A program made the position numbers and the translations under genes. The notes under the pieces were generated by a model. It was not told where the DNA came from. It worked only from the letters and a program-made list of their open reading frames with translations, and did not search any database. From Alcaligenes aquatilis (GTDB lineage Bacteria; Pseudomonadota; Gammaproteobacteria; Burkholderiales; Burkholderiaceae_B), in contig NZ_CP022390.1 of the NCBI RefSeq assembly GCF_003076515.1, positions 496,001-560,000 on the forward strand: DNA of 64,000 nt. The letters are read 5' to 3'. Of this stretch, positions 33,955 to 42,860 are shown in pieces (position 1 is the stretch's first letter; every line of letters starts with the position of its first letter).

Positions 33955-35550
33955 ATGACTCCTATATTAGGAATATTACTGGCGACCAGTTTTGTCGCCT
34001 CTTTGGTGGCACTGGGCATTCTTGTCTGGGCCGTAGCAAACAAGCTGATTTTCGTTGGGAAGAACGAAGCCGAGACCATCTTCATGAAAGGTGAGCTTGG
34101 GCAGCCGGATGATAGTGCTTCCTTTGGGGGGGAGAACGAAGCACAGACCCATCGTTTTGACGTTTTACGCGCGGGTATTGACCGCAGTGGTCGGGGGCCG
34201 GTTCTGCTGCTGGTTACCGTCGGGATTACCTGGCTGCTGATCGGTTCGGTGTTTGGTGTGATGGCGTCGTTGAAACTGCATTGGCCCGACTGGTTGGCCG
34301 ATGTGGCCCAAGTGACCTTTGGCCGTGCGCGGACCTTGCACCTGAACATCGTGGCCTATGGCTGGCTGTCGGTGACTGGGATTGGTGTGGCCCTGTGGCT
34401 GTTGCCGCGTATTTTTCATACGCCTTTGCGTCGCCCCAATATGGTGTATTTTGGCGCCGCGCTGTGGACCCTGGGCGTATTGGGTGGCACGATTGCCGTG
34501 GCCAATGGTTGGTCTGACGGGATCGAGTGGCTGGAATTTCCCTGGCAGATCGACATTTTGCTGGCGGTAGGAGGCTTTTTCCTGGCCTGGCCTGCGATTG
34601 AGACCGCAGCGAACCGCAAGTCGCGTCACATCTACGTGTCAGGCTGGTACTTCCTGGCCGGCATGGTCTGGTTTCCCTTTCTGTTTCTGGTGTCCAACAT
34701 CCCTGGTCTGCATATCGGTGCCCAGCAGGCAACGGTGAACTGGTGGTTTGCTCACAACGTGTTGGGTCTGTGGTTGACGCCTATGGGTGTGGGCGCGGCT
34801 TACTACATCATCCCCAAAATCATCGGTAAACCCGTGTATTCCTACAACGTGTCCTTGCTGGGTTTCTGGAGTCTGGCGCTGTTCTATAGCCAGGTCGGTA
34901 TTCACCACTTGATGGGCGGACCGGTGCCAACCTGGGCTGTTACCTTGTCCGTAGTACACAGCATCATGATGTTTGTGCCGGTGATTGCCGTGGCGATTAA
35001 CCAGCACGTGACCGTTGCGCAGAACCTGTGGGCCTTCAAGCAATCCATGGCCCTGCGTTTCGTGTGGATTGGTGCGCTGATGTACACCTTGTCCTCCTTC
35101 CAGGGGTCGCTGGAAGCGATTCGCTCGGTGAATTCGGTCACGCACTTTACGCATTACACCGTCGGTCACGCCCACCTGGGTGCCTACGGCTTTGTGTCCA
35201 TGGTGATGTTCGGCACGCTGTATTACATGATGCCGCACATTCTGGGACGTCGCTGGCCCTTTCCGGCCCTGATCAAAACCCATTTCTGGCTGGTGACCGC
35301 AGGCTTCACGATTTACGTGCTGGCCCTGAGCATTGCCGGTGTGGTGCAGGGCATGGGCTTGATGGACCCTGGTTCAAGCTTTGGCGAGATCACTCGCAAG
35401 ATGGTTCCGTATCTGGAAGCCCGCTCCATTGGCGGCACCATGATGACCTTGGGCCACTTCATTTTTGCGGCTCACTTTGCCTTGCTCTTGTTGCGCAAAG
35501 ACTCCGCTGTTAATGCGACTCCTACTCTTGCTCAGGCAGATGCGTCATGA
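33955..35550 (+). CDS. cbb3-like haem-copper oxidase subunit I (CcoN-like)
   Basis: A 531-residue haem-copper oxidase subunit with one N-terminal helix before the 12-helix core. Metal ligands are in place: His of RTLHLNIVAYGW for low-spin haem, WWFAHNVLGLW and GIHHLMGG for CuB, and TVGHAHLGAYGF for the two haems. The PVYSYNVSLLGFW segment is the family equivalent of the site of the cross-linked tyrosine. It is paired with CcoO (next gene, four-base overlap) but not with CcoQ or a normal CcoP, and it diverges from classical CcoN in its N-terminus. NO reductase is less likely because of the CcoO partner. Confidence 0.9.
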   Translation: MTPILGILLATSFVASLVALGILVWAVANKLIFVGKNEAETIFMKGELGQPDDSASFGGENEAQTHRFDVLRAGIDRSGRGPVLLLVTVGITWLLIGSVFGVMASLKLHWPDWLADVAQVTFGRARTLHLNIVAYGWLSVTGIGVALWLLPRIFHTPLRRPNMVYFGAALWTLGVLGGTIAVANGWSDGIEWLEFPWQIDILLAVGGFFLAWPAIETAANRKSRHIYVSGWYFLAGMVWFPFLFLVSNIPGLHIGAQQATVNWWFAHNVLGLWLTPMGVGAAYYIIPKIIGKPVYSYNVSLLGFWSLALFYSQVGIHHLMGGPVPTWAVTLSVVHSIMMFVPVIAVAINQHVTVAQNLWAFKQSMALRFVWIGALMYTLSSFQGSLEAIRSVNSVTHFTHYTVGHAHLGAYGFVSMVMFGTLYYMMPHILGRRWPFPALIKTHFWLVTAGFTIYVLALSIAGVVQGMGLMDPGSSFGEITRKMVPYLEARSIGGTMMTLGHFIFAAHFALLLLRKDSAVNATPTLAQADAS

Positions 35551-36197
35551 ATCGACTCTTACCTTTACTGATCGGGGCCATTGGCGTGTTGCTGTTGGCG
35601 ACCTTGATGCTGGTGATTTTGCCAGCCTGGCAACTGCGTACCTCGGAACCGCCCGAGCCGCTGAAACCTTATACCGCTCAGCAGTTGTTGGGACGTGAGG
35701 CGTACGTGGCTAACGGCTGTTTGTACTGCCACAGCCAGCAGCCACGCTCCACGGGTCAAACTTTGTTTGACACCTCACATGGCTGGGGCCGTGCGTCCAC
35801 TCCGGGCGATTACTTCTACGACTCGCCTCACTTGCTGGGCACCATGCGTACTGGTCCGGACCTGTTCAACGTGGGGGCGCGCATGAAAAGCCGTGACTGG
35901 CATTTGACCCATTTGTATCAGCCCCGTGCGATTTTTGACTGGAGCCTGATGCCGTCCTACCCCTATATGTTCGAGCTGAAAGATCAACTGGCTGAAGGTG
36001 ACGTGGTCGTGCGTTTACCGGAATCCTTGCAGCCTGCGGGCAAACACGTGGTTGCCCGTAAGGAAGCCCTGGATTTGGTGGCGTATCTGTTGGCGCTGGA
36101 TCGCACCTATGCGACCACGGCTCAGGAACTGGATAAACGCGATCGAGGCTACGATCGTCGCCCCGCTGAAGTCTCGACGGACTCGGGCGCTAAATAG
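35547..36197 (+). CDS. ccoO: cbb3-type oxidase mono-haem subunit II (CcoO)
   Basis: A 216-residue membrane-anchored mono-haem cytochrome c. A single N-terminal helix (about residues 5-27) is followed by the haem site GCLYCHSQQPR and by the CcoO landmarks RTGPDLFNVGARM, HLTHLYQPR and MPSYPYMFE, with the axial Met in SLMPSYPY. It links electron entry to subunit I. Its ATG overlaps the stop of the oxidase subunit I gene, so the two are co-translated. Confidence 0.94.
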   Translation: MNRLLPLLIGAIGVLLLATLMLVILPAWQLRTSEPPEPLKPYTAQQLLGREAYVANGCLYCHSQQPRSTGQTLFDTSHGWGRASTPGDYFYDSPHLLGTMRTGPDLFNVGARMKSRDWHLTHLYQPRAIFDWSLMPSYPYMFELKDQLAEGDVVVRLPESLQPAGKHVVARKEALDLVAYLLALDRTYATTAQELDKRDRGYDRRPAEVSTDSGAK

Positions 36198-36205
36198 GAT
36201 AAGTC

Positions 36206-37021
36206 ATGACAATGAAAAAAGTTTCTAGTTCGCCTCAGGTCGAGAACATCGACCCCACTTTCGAGCCCTGGGAGCCGCCTCGCCCCATTCCGATTTTTCT
36301 GCTGGCTGTGCTGTTTGCCTTGGCTTTGGCAGGTGTGGGCCTGTACCTGCACGATCTGGCGCCGCATGCTGCGCCCGATGAACCGACCGCCCCCATTGTT
36401 GTTGCCAACGCGGGCGGGGCTCCCGTGGTACCCGCTATTGCCGCTTTGAAGGATGCCCCTGTGCTGGTGCATTCCGGGCAGGGCAGTGTGTGGAGTTGTG
36501 CTTCCTGCCACGGTGAGGCGGGTGAAGGTGCGGGCATCACGCCACGTTTGGCCGGTATGCCAGAAGCGTATCTGCTCAAGCAACTGGAGGATTTTGCCAA
36601 CGGGACACGCCTGAACGAGTCCATGCAGTATGTGGCTCGTGGCTTGAAGCCGGACGATATGAAAGAGCTGGCTAGCTATTACGCCACACTGCCTGCACCT
36701 CTCATTAATGTGCCTAGTTCGGATGCGAACCTGGCCCGTGGCGAAGTCCTGTTTCATCAAGGGGACTGGAAGCAGAACGTACCAGCCTGCATTAGTTGTC
36801 ACGGTAGTCAGGGTGAAGGTGTGGGCGCTTCTTTCCCTCCTTTGGCCGCGCAACAAGCCGAGTACTTGTTCAGCCAGTTGTCGGCCTGGAAGGGCGGGCA
36901 TCGCCACAACTCGCCGCAAAACCTGATGGACGATATTGCCTCGCGTTTGTCCTACGAGGACTTGTATGCGGTTTCCTACTATGCCGCCTCGCTGCCCGCC
37001 GATGGCAAGCAGGCGAAATAA
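36206..37021 (+). CDS. Membrane-anchored di-haem cytochrome c (c4/CcoP-like)
   Basis: A 271-residue protein with an N-terminal segment EPPRPIPIFLLAVLFA leading into one membrane helix (about residues 28-50), recalling the start of CcoP, and two class I cytochrome c domains with CASCHGEAGEG and CISCHGSQGEG. The domains resemble cytochrome c4. It sits where ccoP would be, nine bases after ccoO, and so probably relays electrons from the TsdA-like protein or cytochrome c to CcoO. It is not a standard CcoP. Confidence 0.88.
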   Translation: MTMKKVSSSPQVENIDPTFEPWEPPRPIPIFLLAVLFALALAGVGLYLHDLAPHAAPDEPTAPIVVANAGGAPVVPAIAALKDAPVLVHSGQGSVWSCASCHGEAGEGAGITPRLAGMPEAYLLKQLEDFANGTRLNESMQYVARGLKPDDMKELASYYATLPAPLINVPSSDANLARGEVLFHQGDWKQNVPACISCHGSQGEGVGASFPPLAAQQAEYLFSQLSAWKGGHRHNSPQNLMDDIASRLSYEDLYAVSYYAASLPADGKQAK

Positions 37022-37042
37022 GATCAGAACAGAGAGCTTTTC

Positions 37043-38131
37043 ATGAAAGACACTCAACACAATGGTCGCAGCAAATCCGCTATGTCGGGTGGACGCAGGC
37101 TGGCCTGGGGGGCCGGCATTGGTGTGCTGCTTTTTGCAATTGGCTATGGCTTGAATGCCAAGGGCTGGCTGTCGTTTTCGCTGGGATCGCCCGATGAGGG
37201 AACCTCTCAACTGGGTGAGGCTACCTATAGTCGTGCGGCGATGGAAGCGGATCGCAAGACCCAAAGCAAGGATAAGTTAGCGGTGACCGCCGGGCTGCCG
37301 GTGGGGGCAGATGGGTATTACCTGCCCCCTGCAGAGAGCAGCATTCCGGATACCCCTTATGGTGAAGCGGTTCGTCGCGGTCGCACTATTTTTATGGAAA
37401 CCTCCACGACCGTGTCGGATCACGTGGGCAACACCCTGGCCTGTGTGAACTGCCACCTGGATGCGGGACGCCGTGAGCACTCGGCACCCATGTGGGGCGC
37501 GTATATTCGTTACCCGGCGTATCGCTCCAAGACCAAGGCCATCAGTACCCTGGAAGATCGCATCATGGGCTGTTTCACGTATTCGATGAACGCCCAAGCT
37601 TCGCCTTCGGGTGTTGCGCCGCCCGCTGGCAGTGATGTGTATCGTGACCTGATGACTTATATGTACTGGATGTCCGATGGGGCGCCGACGGGGCAGAAGC
37701 TGCCGGGTGCTGGTTTTCCCAAACTTAAAAAGACCGAGCTGGGCTATGACGTCGCGCGGGGTAAAGAGGTTTACACCAACAACTGTGTGTTGTGTCACGC
37801 GGTGGACGGTCAGGGACAGAAGGATGCCGAAAGTGGTGTGGTGTTCCCGCCCTTGTGGGGGGCGAACTCCTACAACTGGGGAGCGGGGATGGCACGGATT
37901 GATACGGCTGCCGGTTTTATCAAGGCCAATATGCCTTTGGGTAAACCGTTCTCCTTGTCCGATCAGGATGCGTGGGACGTAGCGGCGTATATCAATAGTC
38001 ATGAGCGTCCCAAGGATGCCCGTCAGAAAGGGACGGTTGAGCAAGCGCGTGTGGAGTTCCACGATGGCGAGGAAAGTTATTACGGTAAGGAAGTGAACGG
38101 CGTGATTCTGGGTGGAGGCGTGGAGAAGTAA
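37043..38131 (+). CDS. tsdA: TsdA-like di-haem thiosulfate dehydrogenase
   Basis: A 362-residue di-haem cytochrome c with an N-terminal membrane helix or uncleaved signal (about residues 18-40). The first haem site is LACVNCHLDAGRR; the conserved RIMGCFTYSMN that follows holds the cysteine which serves as distal ligand of the catalytic haem in TsdA (39 residues after the haem His). The second haem site is NNCVLCHAVDGQG. TsdA joins two thiosulfates to tetrathionate and passes electrons to cytochrome c, or works in reverse. As last gene of an oxidase operon it may feed the oxidase directly. Confidence 0.9.
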   Translation: MKDTQHNGRSKSAMSGGRRLAWGAGIGVLLFAIGYGLNAKGWLSFSLGSPDEGTSQLGEATYSRAAMEADRKTQSKDKLAVTAGLPVGADGYYLPPAESSIPDTPYGEAVRRGRTIFMETSTTVSDHVGNTLACVNCHLDAGRREHSAPMWGAYIRYPAYRSKTKAISTLEDRIMGCFTYSMNAQASPSGVAPPAGSDVYRDLMTYMYWMSDGAPTGQKLPGAGFPKLKKTELGYDVARGKEVYTNNCVLCHAVDGQGQKDAESGVVFPPLWGANSYNWGAGMARIDTAAGFIKANMPLGKPFSLSDQDAWDVAAYINSHERPKDARQKGTVEQARVEFHDGEESYYGKEVNGVILGGGVEK

Positions 38132-38166
38132 GCCTTTGGCCTGTTGGCTGTTTGTCTGACGGTGAG

Positions 38167-38200
38167 ACCGCCTCAGTTTCTTTTGGGAACTGAGGCGGTT
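38167..38200 (+). terminator. Intrinsic terminator of the oxidase/tsdA operon
   Basis: Stem ACCGCCTCAGTT / AACTGAGGCGGT with a short loop and TTTTGTTTTGTTTT after it, about 35 bases after the tsdA stop. Confidence 0.92.
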
Positions 38201-38214
38201 TTGTTTTGTTTTGG

Positions 38215-38247
38215 CTTCTTCTTCTTCTTCTTCTTCTTCTTCTTCTT
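38215..38247. repeat. Trinucleotide microsatellite (CTT)x11
   Basis: Eleven perfect CTT copies just downstream of the tsdA terminator, in non-coding sequence. Confidence 0.95.
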
Positions 38248-38512
38248 CGGTTTCTTGGTTGCTGGGGGCCAGGCTGTTTGTGTGTTGAGCTGGAGGTTTG
38301 CTGTGTATGGAGACAAAAAACGTAGAGGCTGCTTGTTTAGATAGTGCTTCGTGAAAACGCCAGTCTGGACCGAGGGGCCGTCCTCTGGGCTTGGCTCCTT
38401 GCCGGTGCGTAGCGCCGGCCAGTGCTCAGCCCCGACACCTCAGCAGGACCGAAACAGCGTTTCCCCAGAGACTAATCTTGCACTCACAATCCGTAATCGA
38501 AAACAAAAGCAC

Positions 38513-39181
38513 CTACAAAGCCACCAAACGCTTCAAATCCAGCAAGGTGAAATGCCCATGATCCAGCCACCCGCCGGTATCAATGAAAAACACATTCCCC
38601 AATTGCCGCATCTTGTGCGTTGTCTGGTGTCCATGCACTAAGGCCCGGAGGCCATTGACCATGCCATCGTAGCCAGTCACATAGCGGTCCCTGGACCACA
38701 TACAGACATGGCGGTCATGGGCATCAAAACTCTCGGTATGGATGTGTTGCCAATCATCGTAGGGAAAGTCGGCATGGACCATCCCCACCAAACCCAATGG
38801 CGTTTCAATTTCCATTGCTAAAGGCAGGGCTTGCAGACGCTGCGCAATAATGGATTGTTCGTCCGGAGTGCAATCATCCAGCCAGAGCCCGCCATGCACA
38901 CGGTGATCAACCTCTTGAATAGCTTGCCCAACCGCGCGCCGCCAAGTCAGTTGTTCGTGATTGCCACAAATTGCATGAAACCAGGGCAGGTCCAACCACC
39001 CTAGAACATGGTGCGACTCCGGGCCGCGATCCACCAGATCTCCCACCGAAAAAAGCCGATCCTTGGACGGATCAAAGCGAATCCGCTTTAAAGAGGCGTG
39101 CAGCTTGGTGAAGCAACCGTGAATATCGCCAACCGCAATATCGCGTCCCAGGGTGTTCTGACTAAAGCGTGCTACCTGCAT
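38513..39181 (-). CDS. PPP-family metallophosphatase (PrpA/lambda phosphatase-like)
   Basis: A 222-residue serine/threonine-type protein phosphatase of the small bacterial and phage PPP group. The three metal-binding signatures are present in order: GDIHG (about residue 18), GDLVDRG (about 47) and GNHE (about 73), plus MVHADFP and VHGHQTTH for the remaining His ligands. It could act on phosphoproteins or small phosphates. Single gene, 145 bases from the end of the TonB receptor gene; no link to iron uptake is evident. Confidence 0.93.
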   Translation of the reverse strand: MQVARFSQNTLGRDIAVGDIHGCFTKLHASLKRIRFDPSKDRLFSVGDLVDRGPESHHVLGWLDLPWFHAICGNHEQLTWRRAVGQAIQEVDHRVHGGLWLDDCTPDEQSIIAQRLQALPLAMEIETPLGLVGMVHADFPYDDWQHIHTESFDAHDRHVCMWSRDRYVTGYDGMVNGLRALVHGHQTTHKMRQLGNVFFIDTGGWLDHGHFTLLDLKRLVAL

Positions 39182-39326
39182 GATGATGAGACCCAGACTA
39201 GGTGAAACGTGCTCATCACGGTACTCAGAGTGGCAGACCGAGTCAAGAAAGACGCGGCCTGCCGCTGCTCTCAGTCAGAGCAAGTCGTGCTTGCCAGGCA
39301 AGACAGGCCCATGTCCAGCAACAGCG

Positions 39327-41666
39327 TTACCAATACAGATTCATGTTCAACATCACCTCGCGCTCCATGCCCCGGAACTGGCCGGTGTAGTACTTCTTGT
39401 TGAATACATTGTTGACGTTCAAGGCCACCCGATAGCGGGAGGTCTCATAGGCCACCGCCATATCTGCCAAGGTGAAAGAGGGGTTGTCGTTCAGACTGCC
39501 ATCGGGCCGTACATCATTGGGCGACTTGCCCCGATACCGTACACCCGCCCCTACCATCAAACCCTGAATCTGCTGGGGCCGATAGTCCAACCACAGGCTG
39601 GCGGTCTGACGTGCGGTTTGTAATGTCTGCCGATCAATCTCCGCCGGACGCTCGCTTTTCGTGGTCCGTGGGTCCAGATAGGTATAGCCTGCCATCAGGT
39701 TTAGCTCAGACGTAATGGGCAGTTTGGCTTCCAGTTCAATCCCCGTGGATCGTACTTCGCCTGTCTGTACGCTAAAGCGCGGGAAGTTCGGATCGGGTGT
39801 GGTGACATTGGTCTGGCGCAGATCAAACACCGCAGCGGTAATCAGGGCATCGGTACCCGGTGGCTGGTATTTGACACCGGCTTCGTACTGCTTGCCCTCG
39901 CGGGGCTTGAACGCCGTGCCATTTGCGGCTCGCCCTGTGGTCGGATCAAAGGCGGTGGAATAGCTAATGTACGGAGCTACACCATTGTCGAACAGATACA
40001 GCAAACCCGCACTGCCGGTGGTGGCGCGGTCCGTCATGCGAGGCTGCGTCGCACTGCTTTGTACGGTGCGAGCGGTGTCGTGGCGCAAGCTGACATTGGC
40101 GACCCACTTGTCCCATTTCAACTGGTTCAGCATGTAAATGCCGGTCTGCTTCAGATCGCGCTCGGAGTAATCCAGTTCGGGCGGCGCAATGGATAGCCCG
40201 TATACCGGGTCTAGCATATCCAGATCCGGCACGTTCCAGCCAAAGCCCAAACCGTCGTTTTCTTTGTAGCGCAGATAGTCCACGCCCAATTCCAATGTGT
40301 GCTCCAGTGGCCCCCAGTTAAAGTCCTTGCCGACCCGGCTGTCTACGGTGAAGGTACGACCTTTGGTTTCCTGGGCCAGGCTGGCTCGGGAGATGCTGCG
40401 CTGGTCTGCCAGAACAGCCATGGCGTAGATATGGCGGTAATCAATGTCGATTTCCGAATAGCGCAGGTTCTGACGCCAGCGCCAGCCGCTTTCGGTGTCA
40501 TGCTCCAGAGCGTAGCCTATGGATTTGGTGTCGCGGTTGAAGTAGTCAAACGCCGGATCCCCGGCGGTGCGTTTGAGCGGCAGGTCGGTCACTTCGGGAT
40601 AATAAAACAGATTGGGCCACCAGGACTTGGGGGTACCGCGTTCGCGCGAGTAAGAGCCTAAAAGCGTCAGGCTAGTACGGTCGGACAGTTTCCACAGCAG
40701 GGAGGGGGACACCGAGACACGATCGTCGCGTGAGTCTATGGTGCGTCCATGGCTTTTGCGCCCGGACAGGTTCAGGCGATACAGCAAGGACTGGTCGTCA
40801 TTCAAGGTTCCACCGATATCCGCCGTCAATTGACGGCGCTGGTAGCTGCCATAGCCCAGGCCCAGACTGTTGACGTGTTCGGCTGTGGGGCGCTTGGACA
40901 CCACATTGACCACACCGCCGGGGCGTCCTTGTCCATACAGCACCGAGGCCGGGCCTTTCAGCACTTCGATGCTGTCCAGGCTGTCCATGTCATCGTTCCA
41001 GGAACCATAGGTGCCCGCCGAGAGCTGCTTCAAACCATCCTTGTAGTAGGCACTGCCGTCACTAAAGCCACGTATCACTGCGCCACTCATGCGTAGGTCC
41101 CCCGAGCCGGATACGTCAGTCTGAACGCCAGGGGTGTAAGCCAGGGCACGCTCAATACTTTGTGGGGCCAGAATCTTTAACTGCTTTTGCGTGACGATGG
41201 AGACCGAACGTGGGGTTTCGATCAAGGGCACGTCTAGCTTGCCACCACGGCTGCTCAGTGCGACGTAGCTGTCGGCAGTGTCTGTGGGGGCACGGCGTAT
41301 CGTGACCGGCGTCAACTGAGTGACACCGGCTGACAAGGTGATCGTGTTGCCGTCTCGGGTGTAGTTGATGCCACTGCCGTCGAGCAACTGGCGCAAAGCT
41401 TGCTCAGGTGCCAGACGGCCCGATACGGCCGGGGCTTGACGGCCAGCAACCACATCCTGAGAGAAAAAGATCTGCAAAGCGGTCTGCTCGCCCAGTTTCA
41501 GTAGGGCATCGCCCAAAGGCTGGGCAGGGATTTGAAGAGAAACAGTGTGTTGGGCCTGCACAGCAAAAGGGGCTAGGCTAAAGGCCAGACTCACGCTTAT
41601 GGTCAAGGCACTCAAGTTCGCCCGCAAAAGGGGCGAGTGGCGACGACGTGGGGTAAAGGGGCTCAC
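39327..41666 (-). CDS. TonB-dependent siderophore receptor with STN domain
   Basis: A 779-residue outer-membrane transducer beginning at GTG 41666. Signal peptide about residues 1-38; STN domain about 40-112; plug about 145-260 with IETPRSVSIVTQKQLK, VIRGFSDGS and KGPASVLYGQGRPGGVVNVVS; barrel ending in aromatic Trp. The plug motifs place it among FhuA/FoxA/FpvA-type hydroxamate or mixed siderophore receptors, and the STN domain links it to the FecR/FecI pair upstream. The siderophore cannot be named from the sequence. Confidence 0.95.
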   Translation of the reverse strand: MSPFTPRRRHSPLLRANLSALTISVSLAFSLAPFAVQAQHTVSLQIPAQPLGDALLKLGEQTALQIFFSQDVVAGRQAPAVSGRLAPEQALRQLLDGSGINYTRDGNTITLSAGVTQLTPVTIRRAPTDTADSYVALSSRGGKLDVPLIETPRSVSIVTQKQLKILAPQSIERALAYTPGVQTDVSGSGDLRMSGAVIRGFSDGSAYYKDGLKQLSAGTYGSWNDDMDSLDSIEVLKGPASVLYGQGRPGGVVNVVSKRPTAEHVNSLGLGYGSYQRRQLTADIGGTLNDDQSLLYRLNLSGRKSHGRTIDSRDDRVSVSPSLLWKLSDRTSLTLLGSYSRERGTPKSWWPNLFYYPEVTDLPLKRTAGDPAFDYFNRDTKSIGYALEHDTESGWRWRQNLRYSEIDIDYRHIYAMAVLADQRSISRASLAQETKGRTFTVDSRVGKDFNWGPLEHTLELGVDYLRYKENDGLGFGWNVPDLDMLDPVYGLSIAPPELDYSERDLKQTGIYMLNQLKWDKWVANVSLRHDTARTVQSSATQPRMTDRATTGSAGLLYLFDNGVAPYISYSTAFDPTTGRAANGTAFKPREGKQYEAGVKYQPPGTDALITAAVFDLRQTNVTTPDPNFPRFSVQTGEVRSTGIELEAKLPITSELNLMAGYTYLDPRTTKSERPAEIDRQTLQTARQTASLWLDYRPQQIQGLMVGAGVRYRGKSPNDVRPDGSLNDNPSFTLADMAVAYETSRYRVALNVNNVFNKKYYTGQFRGMEREVMLNMNLYW

Positions 41667-41799
41667 GATCCTACGTTTTCCAATGAAAATATATCTCGCG
41701 CGATAGACGCGCTCAGCCTTTGGCCAAAGGGACTCAGGGGGCTGCCCTCCAGGGGATGGCCGCCTTCACCTACCTAGACGCACAAAGCACCCAAGTACC

Positions 41800-41820
41800 G
41801 GAATGAGAATCATGACTATT
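41800..41820 (-). promoter_or_regulatory. Fur-box-like site before the siderophore receptor gene
   Basis: GAATGAGAATCATGACTATT, a reasonable Fur match, in the 180-base gap between the fecR stop and the receptor start. It suggests direct iron control of the receptor. Confidence 0.7.
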
Positions 41821-41846
41821 TTGTAACAGGCCCTGAAAGGCTTGTT

Positions 41847-42833
41847 TTAGCGTGCCACGATGCGCTGCACACCTGAGGCCTCGCGGTGAATGTGGACTGG
41901 AGCAATAGCGGGTAGTGCCTTGAGCACTGTTTCGGGGTGATCGATATCGAAAATGCCGGAAACACGGTGCTGGCGCAGGGCAGGGGCGTCCAAAGTCAAA
42001 GGCTGGGGTAGGTAGCGAGCCATTTCTTGTACAAGCACTTCCAACGGTGTGTTCTTGAAAATGATCTTGCCGCGCTGCCAGGCTGTCAGGCTTTCCACGT
42101 CGGTAGTGAGTACGGGGCCTGGCTCTGCACCTTGGCGCAACAGCACTTGTTGCTGCGCACCCAAAAGGCGTTCTTGACGACGCCACCAAGGGCCGGACTG
42201 CACCTTGACCGAACCGGATTGAACACTGACTTGCAGGCTGTCTGCCAGCCGCCGCACATTGAAGCGGGTGCCGGTGACGGTTACGGTGCCCAAGTCGGTA
42301 CGCACGATAAAGGGCAGCGTCTGGTCGTGCTGGACGGTAAAAAAAGCTTCGCCTTGGAGCAGTTCGATTTCCCGCTTGGATGCAGAGACACGGGCCTGGG
42401 CAATGGTGTCGGTATTCAAGTCCATGACGGAGCCATCAGGCAAGGTGATTTGTTGACGCTCACCTTTGGCGGTAAGCCATTGCATCGTTTCTTCTACTGG
42501 TCTGAACCAGCCTGATTGATGGATGGCACCAGCGGACAGGGCCAGCACGCCAAGTGCGCCCAAACCCAGTGTCAGGTAGCGGCGTTTGGGAGACGGGACA
42601 AGGCCAGGGGAATGGGGTAGCAGGCTGCGCAGGCGTTCATCCGGGACGGCTTGGGTGGCGCGCCACAGGTATTCCACCTCGCGGTAGCGACGCTTGTTGA
42701 CTGGATCGGCATCCAGCCAAGCGTGAAATGCCTGGTGATCCTGTTCATTAGCTTGCCCCGATTGCAGTCGGGCGAACCAATGCGCGGCATCGCTGGGGTG
42801 ATCCAGTTCGTCGGAAAAAGAGGGGCGGGTCAT
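41847..42833 (-). CDS. FecR-family anti-sigma regulator (second locus)
   Basis: A 328-residue FecR-type membrane regulator: N-terminal DUF4880 domain (AAHWFARLQSGQ, FHAWLDADPVNKRRY), one membrane helix at about residues 88-106, and periplasmic FecR domain (TLPDGSVMDLNTDT, GEAFFTVQHD, VTGTRFNVR) with an STN-like tail. It should hold the FecI partner (42861-43367) until the receptor signals. The gap to the sigma gene is 27 bases. Confidence 0.94.
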   Translation of the reverse strand: MTRPSFSDELDHPSDAAHWFARLQSGQANEQDHQAFHAWLDADPVNKRRYREVEYLWRATQAVPDERLRSLLPHSPGLVPSPKRRYLTLGLGALGVLALSAGAIHQSGWFRPVEETMQWLTAKGERQQITLPDGSVMDLNTDTIAQARVSASKREIELLQGEAFFTVQHDQTLPFIVRTDLGTVTVTGTRFNVRRLADSLQVSVQSGSVKVQSGPWWRRQERLLGAQQQVLLRQGAEPGPVLTTDVESLTAWQRGKIIFKNTPLEVLVQEMARYLPQPLTLDAPALRQHRVSGIFDIDHPETVLKALPAIAPVHIHREASGVQRIVAR

Positions 42834-42860
42834 TGCGCGGGCTTTGTGTACGACATGGCG

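Larger units (their letters stand above)
38132..38512. other. Intergenic region with terminator and CTT microsatellite
   Basis: About 380 bases between convergent genes. It holds the tsdA terminator, an eleven-fold CTT repeat and an ordinary stretch with no convincing gene; a frame through the CTT tract encodes a run of Phe and is not credible. Confidence 0.6.

Noticed and set aside
33955..35550. Subunit I as a nitric oxide reductase (NorB)
   Set aside because: It is paired with a clear CcoO and keeps the PVYSY segment of cbb3 oxidases; no norC, norD or norQ is present.
36149..37264. 371-codon frame antisense to the di-haem cytochrome gene
   Set aside because: Shadow of GC-rich coding sequence; the plus-strand gene has clear haem motifs and operon context.
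38144..38344. Frame through the CTT tract encoding poly-Phe
   Set aside because: Product is a run of Phe from the microsatellite and overlaps the terminator.
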